This document shows, one piece after another, positions 60,901 through 64,000 of a stretch of 64,000 nucleotides of DNA (its first letter is position 1; the number at the start of each line of letters is the position of its first letter). Both the position numbers and the translations under genes were made by a program. This DNA is from an uncultured Chitinophagaceae bacterium. Its GTDB lineage: Bacteria; Bacteroidota; Bacteroidia; Chitinophagales; Chitinophagaceae. Under the pieces are notes generated by a model. It did no database searches, was not told the origin of the DNA, and saw only the letters and a list, made by a program, of their open reading frames with translations. The stretch is taken from positions 1 through 64,000 of the forward strand of contig CALCII010000010.1 of the NCBI GenBank assembly GCA_937907395.1, written 5' to 3'.

Positions 60901-63900
60901 CTAAAACAGGCGGTGGAAGTGTAACTTTTGATGTATTAGTGGTTGATAAAGCTGCAGGCAGTGTAGTGGTTAGCAGTTCGCCTGCAACAAATATTATTGT
61001 CAGCCATAATGCAGGAAATGTTTTCCGGATCACTAATAGCGGAACCTTTGATCTGAATGGACGGAAAATCACATTTAATAATGACAATGGATCTATTTAT
61101 GTAGATGGTTCAGCACGCACTATTACTTCTTCTGTAAGTGGTGGAACAATAGACTTCAACGCCTATAAATCAGTGGTGAATAATTCCGGTACAGGTTCAC
61201 TTGTTATCGGATCAAATGTCACTGTTAATCTCAATGCAAACGGTAATGTTGATTTTGGTTCCGGTCTCACAACCATTAATGGCACTTTGTCTCTCAATAG
61301 TACTACCAGCTGTTATGTAAATACCAATCCACCTATTTATGCCAGTGGTTCCACACTTGTTTATAACACAGGTGCCACCTATGGAAGAGATCTTGAATGG
61401 AGTGCAATTGGCACGGTTGGCGTAACTCCAGGTTATCCGCATAATGTAACAATTAATGCAGGGTCTTCTTTGGATATGGGTGCACATAGCGGTACAGGCA
61501 CTGCCAGACAGATTTCCGGAAGTCTTCTGGTTGATGGTGGGTTTTATATGGATTACAGTGCAAATGATATGACAGCTGCTGTAACAGTTTCTGGAAATAT
61601 AACAATCGGTTCTACCGGTACGTTGTCTCTGTCCGAAGCTTCCGGTGGTGATATAAAAGTAAATGGTGATTGGTACGACAACGGAACGTTTAATCCAAAG
61701 GGAAGGGCCGTATTTTTCATTGGTGGATCAGGGGATCAACAGATTGCAAAATCGGGAGGTGAAACATTCGATTTCCTGATTGTTGATAAAACAGCCGGTT
61801 CACTTTTGCTGAATGATAATATTACCTTGAATCAGACATTAACACTTACTTCCGGTAAAATCACTACCGGAGCTCAGAAAGTGGTGATCACCAGTACAGG
61901 TGGAATCAGCGGTGGTAGCTCAACAAGCTATATTAACGGTAATCTGCAGCGCCATTTTGCAACAGGTTCCAGCATTGCAAGAGCGTATCCGATTGGTGAT
62001 GCAAGTACGTATGCCCCGGCAACCATCACCATGGGAACGAGCAGTACAGCAGGATCCATTCTTTTGAATACTACCGGTGCCGATCATCCGAACATAGGAA
62101 CGTATGGATTAAGTGCCACAAAATATGTGAAACGTTACTGGAGTGCCACTAATGTGGGGGCCGTATTCAGCAATACATCTATTGAGTTTAACTATGTAGC
62201 TGGTGATGTACAGGGTAGTGGTGTGGCTGCCAATATGAAAGCGGCCAGGTACACTACAGGTACAGGCTGGACCTATCCAACAACTTCCGGTGCTACAACT
62301 TATAAGTTTACTGCAGGTGGAATTACAAATTCAAATCTGCAGAATGATTATACTGCCGGTGAGTGCGGTGGCACCATCAGCTTCACTCCTAGTAACAACG
62401 GGCCTCTTTGCGTAGGATCAACGTTGAACCTGCTTTCAGGTACGGTTACAGGAAATATCGGTTCTGTAAGTTATTCATGGAGCGGGCCATCAAGTTATTC
62501 TTCAACAACACAGAACCCGTCAATAACGAATGCTCAAACAACAAACGGCGGTACTTATACTTTAACAGTAACAGATGCGGCAGGTTGTTCTAATGCCAAT
62601 ACAACTTCGGCTGTAGTGAATGCCGGGCCAACCACTTCAAATGCAGGCCCTGATCAGACAAAATGCAATGATGGTAACTTTACATTGGCAGGGAACAATC
62701 CGGGCAGCGGTACTGGCTTATGGACCGTTGTAAGTGGTACAGCAACCATCACTACACCAACTGCATACAACAGTACAGTGACTGGAGTGCCAGCAGGTAC
62801 AAGTGCCACTCTTCGCTGGACCGTAAGTAATAACCCTTGTACTCCAAGCTCAGATGATGTGGTCCTTGCAAATAATGCATTACCAACAACAGCTAATGCA
62901 GGAGCCGATCAAACACTTTGTAATACCAGTACGTTTACAATGGCTGGTAATAATCCAACATCGGGAACCGGTTTGTGGTCCATTATCTCAGGTTCTGCAA
63001 CAATTACAAATGCGTCGCTTTATAATACAACTGTAACAGGTGTTGCAGCAGGTGCCAGTGTAACTTTACGCTGGACAATTTCAAACGGAGTTTGTTCAAA
63101 CAGCACAGATGATGTGGTGATTTCCAATAATGCATTACCAACAACAGCTGCTGCGGGTGCAGACCAGGAACAATGTAATAACGGTAGCTTCACACTCGCA
63201 GGGAATACTCCAACAACCGGAACAGGTGCCTGGACCGTTGTAAGTGGAACGGCTACGATTACATCAGCAAGCTCACCCACTTCATCTGTTACAGGAGTGC
63301 CTTTGGGTACCAGTGCAACCCTTCGCTGGACAATTTCAAATGGTGTTTGTACGCCAAGTACAGATGATGTGGTATTGACCAATTCCTATCCGCCGGATGT
63401 TGCTAATGCAGGTACAGACCAGGCAAATTGCCAGAGCGGAAACTTTACATTAGCAGGTAATAATCCTGCAAATGGTACAGGTGCGTGGACAGTAATTAGT
63501 GGTACTGCTACCATTACAACACCATCTGCTTACAATTCAACAGTAACAGGTGTTCCTGCCGGTACCAGTGCAACCTTACGTTGGACGATTACAAACGGAA
63601 CCTGTACGCCCACTACAGATGATGTGGTGCTTACAAATTCAAATCCGCCAACAACTGCCAATGCAGGGGCTGATCAATCCGGCTGTTCTTCAGGAACGGT
63701 AACATTGGCCGGTAATACACCTTCCAGTGGTACAGGAACATGGACCATCCAAAGTGGTGGTAGCGGAACTTTCAGCAATGCCAACAGTGCAACATCAACT
63801 TTCAGTGCAACTACAGGAACTTATGTGTTGCGCTGGACAATAGCTACTGCTGGTTGTACAGCATCTTATGATGAAACAACGATCACAATTGTAAATAGCC

Positions 63901-64000
63901 CGACTACTGCAAACGCAGGACCGGATATCTCGCAGTGTAATAACAGCACATTCACAATGGCCGGTAATACGCCGGTATATGGAACAGGTACCTGGACAGT
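54927..64000 (+). CDS. Giant PKD-repeat surface protein, 3' end outside window
   Basis: Open frame of 3024 codons with no stop before the right edge, so the protein is truncated by the window. ATG 54927 (or 54933) is followed by a basic stretch and a signal peptide (RISLFFLILFSVAFTSNVFA). Then come an N-terminal beta domain, an IPT/TIG-like domain (about residues 210-300: TISSTSSTVTSNNTQTYKGA, VKIGGSGG), TLTVNSGG-type beta-helix strands and an autotransporter-like repeat (LVFSGANSYTGSTTITAGTL). Eight PKD-like repeats occupy about residues 1015-1720, a second beta-helix region about 1725-2480, and a second PKD-like array from about 2570 to the edge. By analogy with SprB-like proteins it is a probable T9SS-exported adhesin, but the sorting domain is not in view. 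Confidence 0.88.
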   Translation, partial: MGMFRSLVFKNDRHFLSDINVKAFRISLFFLILFSVAFTSNVFANGGIGYKGVKLNLNGSSSWYNVHGVSWGYQGCGDYGSTFYNSGSANWNGTNLGSFSTTATLQITGYAVVGWTDNTDYVAGKLEYKVWKQGDSEPGSWTVINIGNYQSPTSGATQVVCTSGNDRVVGYNNGTASFQPGVAGTYNFKVKGFGRMQYTGGGGGSFNDNDGSELTATFTITSSAPTISSTSSTVTSNNTQTYKGATITINGTNLGAINSVKIGGSGGASCTSVTVVNSTQVTAVVPDGTTGGTIWVSNGTNNATSTDSYTNLGFISTTTGNWATGGTWLGSTAPSSTDKATIASGHTVTLAANATIAQLTVNSGGTYSGSSNTLSVAGNLSNSGTFTASTGTISFTAAGTVTGTITFNNLTIAGAVALSAASTVNGTLQLNSGGSVTTNSPIYGASSTLTYNQGGGSGSKFNQSLEWPSSNPPRNVTITNNTWVQLTGNRSLAGNLTVTNGALQGTGALRSLTMNGTTQTITISTSSGGAIYGTDNGSSNDLQLVIANGSTTTLTGDATGSSDDEKKFHTININSGGTLALSRGILCRYGTFTVSGTLQINSGGYVQSGPTSAVAASYSSGTLVYNNGGSYTTTNFEWPASNTPSNVTLQNSGTNVTLNANKTVNGNLIVRAGTTLNLSTFTLGSPSSTTLEIGTTGSVISGSGTLTLGGNLTVNNISGSGGASVSCPVALGATRIFTVADGSAAADLTISGIISGSTFGVTKEGAGNLVFSGANSYTGSTTITAGTLQLSASERISNNSNVVLNGGTFSSGASTGFTETAGTLNLNANSTIALGTGSHSIIFSASNGVSWAGTTLTVTGWTGSSGQSGSAGKIFVGSNTSGLTSTQLDKINFAGYNNGADILSTGEVVPRCGNPTSGGTIASGQSICSGGDPAAFTSSADASGQTGTLEYKWQYSSTSDFSSDVNDIASTNSTTYDAPAGLTATRYYRRLARVTCKSDWTGAAASNILQVTVTATPSTPGTITGEAVQCSGASGQSYSISAVSGATSYTWTVPTGWSVTSGAGTTSITVTAGTTGQNGDITVTASNSCGTSSAQTLAVTVVAGAPSAPGTISGTATQCPGLTSQTYSISAVSGASTYTWTVPSGWTITGGQGTTSLTVTTGAFNDNGNISVTAGNSCGTSSAQTLAVTVAAGTPATPGSITGTTTQCAGATSQSYSISSVTNATTYTWTVPTGWSITAGQGTTSITVTAGSAGQNGNITVTAGNSCGTSSAQSLAVTVIATPSTPGTISGTTTQCAGATSQTYSISSVTYATTYTWTVPTGWSITAGQGSTSITVTAGSAGQNGNITVTAGNTCGTSSAQTLAVTAIATPSTPGTISGTATQCAGATSQIYSISSVTYATTYTWTVPTGWSITAGQGTTSITVTAGSAGQNGNITVTAGNACGTSSAQSLAVTVIATPSTPGTISGTATQCAGATSQTYSISSVTYATTYTWTVPTGWSITAGQGTTSITVTAGSAGQNGNITVTAGNTCGTSSAQSLAVTAITTPSTPGTITGTATQCAGATSQTYSISSVTYASTYTWTVPTGWSITAGQGTTSITVTAGSAGQNGNITVTAGNSCGTSSAQSLAVTVVATPATPGAISGTTTQCPGATSQTYSISSVTYATTYTWTVPTGWSITAGQGSTSITVTTGSAGQNGNITVTAGNSCGTSSAQTLAVTVTGTYTWVGSTSTNWNTAANWSCNAVPTTSTDVVIPSGTTYSPDISSAAANAKSVTINSSATLSMTGNYTLTIAAGGAFTNNGTVTSTNGTVNFAGAGEVKGSSATTFNNLTINTGAVTITTVPTINGVFQINGGNITASIKYGSSSTLRYNTTYSRYVEWDYTDVGTIGTSAGYPNNVEITAGTFSLKNGSNNARALEGSLTIASGATFTMEDITSNLTVKQNVTNNGTLTLSSAAGGNIKVGGNWTVGASATQTNNTRYVSFNGASGNQTIAKTGGGSVTFDVLVVDKAAGSVVVSSSPATNIIVSHNAGNVFRITNSGTFDLNGRKITFNNDNGSIYVDGSARTITSSVSGGTIDFNAYKSVVNNSGTGSLVIGSNVTVNLNANGNVDFGSGLTTINGTLSLNSTTSCYVNTNPPIYASGSTLVYNTGATYGRDLEWSAIGTVGVTPGYPHNVTINAGSSLDMGAHSGTGTARQISGSLLVDGGFYMDYSANDMTAAVTVSGNITIGSTGTLSLSEASGGDIKVNGDWYDNGTFNPKGRAVFFIGGSGDQQIAKSGGETFDFLIVDKTAGSLLLNDNITLNQTLTLTSGKITTGAQKVVITSTGGISGGSSTSYINGNLQRHFATGSSIARAYPIGDASTYAPATITMGTSSTAGSILLNTTGADHPNIGTYGLSATKYVKRYWSATNVGAVFSNTSIEFNYVAGDVQGSGVAANMKAARYTTGTGWTYPTTSGATTYKFTAGGITNSNLQNDYTAGECGGTISFTPSNNGPLCVGSTLNLLSGTVTGNIGSVSYSWSGPSSYSSTTQNPSITNAQTTNGGTYTLTVTDAAGCSNANTTSAVVNAGPTTSNAGPDQTKCNDGNFTLAGNNPGSGTGLWTVVSGTATITTPTAYNSTVTGVPAGTSATLRWTVSNNPCTPSSDDVVLANNALPTTANAGADQTLCNTSTFTMAGNNPTSGTGLWSIISGSATITNASLYNTTVTGVAAGASVTLRWTISNGVCSNSTDDVVISNNALPTTAAAGADQEQCNNGSFTLAGNTPTTGTGAWTVVSGTATITSASSPTSSVTGVPLGTSATLRWTISNGVCTPSTDDVVLTNSYPPDVANAGTDQANCQSGNFTLAGNNPANGTGAWTVISGTATITTPSAYNSTVTGVPAGTSATLRWTITNGTCTPTTDDVVLTNSNPPTTANAGADQSGCSSGTVTLAGNTPSSGTGTWTIQSGGSGTFSNANSATSTFSATTGTYVLRWTIATAGCTASYDETTITIVNSPTTANAGPDISQCNNSTFTMAGNTPVYGTGTWT
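57970..60087 (+). repeat. Eight tandem 264-267 bp PKD-like coding repeats
   Basis: Units with PSTPGTISGTATQCAGATSQTYSISSV / YTWTVPTGWSITAGQGTTSI / GQNGNITVTAGNSCGTSSAQ recur with the TP codon at about 57975, 58242, 58509, 58773, 59037, 59301, 59565 and 59829. Periods are 267, 267 and then 264 bp five times (88-89 residues). Units four to seven are almost identical in DNA, implying recent duplication or gene conversion, while the outer units are diverged. Confidence 0.93.
62640..64000 (+). repeat. At least six 255-bp repeats of a second PKD-like type
   Basis: Units begin at the NAGADQ-type codons near 62640, 62895, 63150, 63405, 63660 and 63912, a period of 255 bp (85 residues; the last interval is 252). 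Each has NAGADQxxCNxGxFTLAGNxP, GTGxWTVVSGTATIT, STVTGVPAGTSATLRWT and DDVVLTN. The array continues beyond the window. Repeats in this array are less uniform than those at 57970-60087. Confidence 0.92.

Noticed and set aside
1..64000. Insertion sequence, prophage, integron or tRNA-linked island
   Set aside because: No transposase, integrase, phage protein, tRNA gene or attachment-site duplication was recognised in either strand.

Overview
The window reads as chromosomal DNA of a Bacteroidota bacterium, most likely a member of the Chitinophagaceae or a relative. The reasons are secreted giants whose C-termini look like type IX secretion (T9SS) sorting domains, TAnnTTTG-like promoter boxes, a C-terminal sorting-like tail of the PID-CTERM type, SusR-free surface-polysaccharide genes in long overlapping runs, and Bacteroidota-style dispersed intergenic repeats. 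The genus cannot be fixed from sequence reading alone. I see no rRNA, tRNA, CRISPR array, integrase or transposase.

Region 1 (1-1522, minus strand) holds a two-gene housekeeping unit: a SirB1-like transglutaminase-fold protein and, overlapping its stop, an Ogt-type O6-alkylguanine-DNA alkyltransferase. Region 2 (about 1530-17570, plus strand) is a surface-protein region. It has a 2674-residue secreted protein with six cadherin-like repeats and a T9SS tail, a tiny PID-CTERM-like protein between two terminators, a FISUMP-domain lipoprotein with a non-ATG start, and a 1353-residue beta-strand-repeat protein. The gaps between them are filled with degenerate dispersed repeats.

Region 3 (17854-54560) is one long, co-directional surface-polysaccharide (capsule or O-antigen type) locus. 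It starts with a Wza-like outer-membrane export lipoprotein and a Wzc-like chain-length regulator/tyrosine kinase. A Wzm/Wzt ABC exporter follows. There are enzymes for at least two amino-sugar branches: a WecE-like transaminase with a GNAT acetyltransferase, and two FdtA-like ketoisomerases with an FdtB-like transaminase and a left-handed-helix acyltransferase. About thirteen glycosyltransferases, an asparagine-synthase-like amidotransferase, an acyltransferase-3 O-acetylase, an FkbM methyltransferase, a formyltransferase-like fusion protein and an EpsG-like polymerase complete it. Many genes overlap by 4-26 bp, so they are probably translated as coupled groups. No priming glycosyltransferase, Wzx flippase or rmlA/rmlB gene lies inside the window.

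Region 4 (54927 to the right edge) is the first 3024 codons of another giant secreted protein, still open at base 64000. It contains an IPT/TIG-like domain, beta-strand repeats, eight 264-267 bp tandem PKD-like repeats and at least six 255 bp repeats of a second kind.

The most unusual observation is at 51510-51625. A glycosyltransferase gene carries about 38 in-frame codons made of the same repetitive DNA that otherwise sits between genes, with a 21-bp exact match to the repeat just downstream of the same gene. Other notable points are an exact 152-bp tandem repeat at 40109-40535, a ketoisomerase pair in which one copy has lost a motif histidine, and a formyltransferase-like domain lacking the canonical catalytic asparagine.
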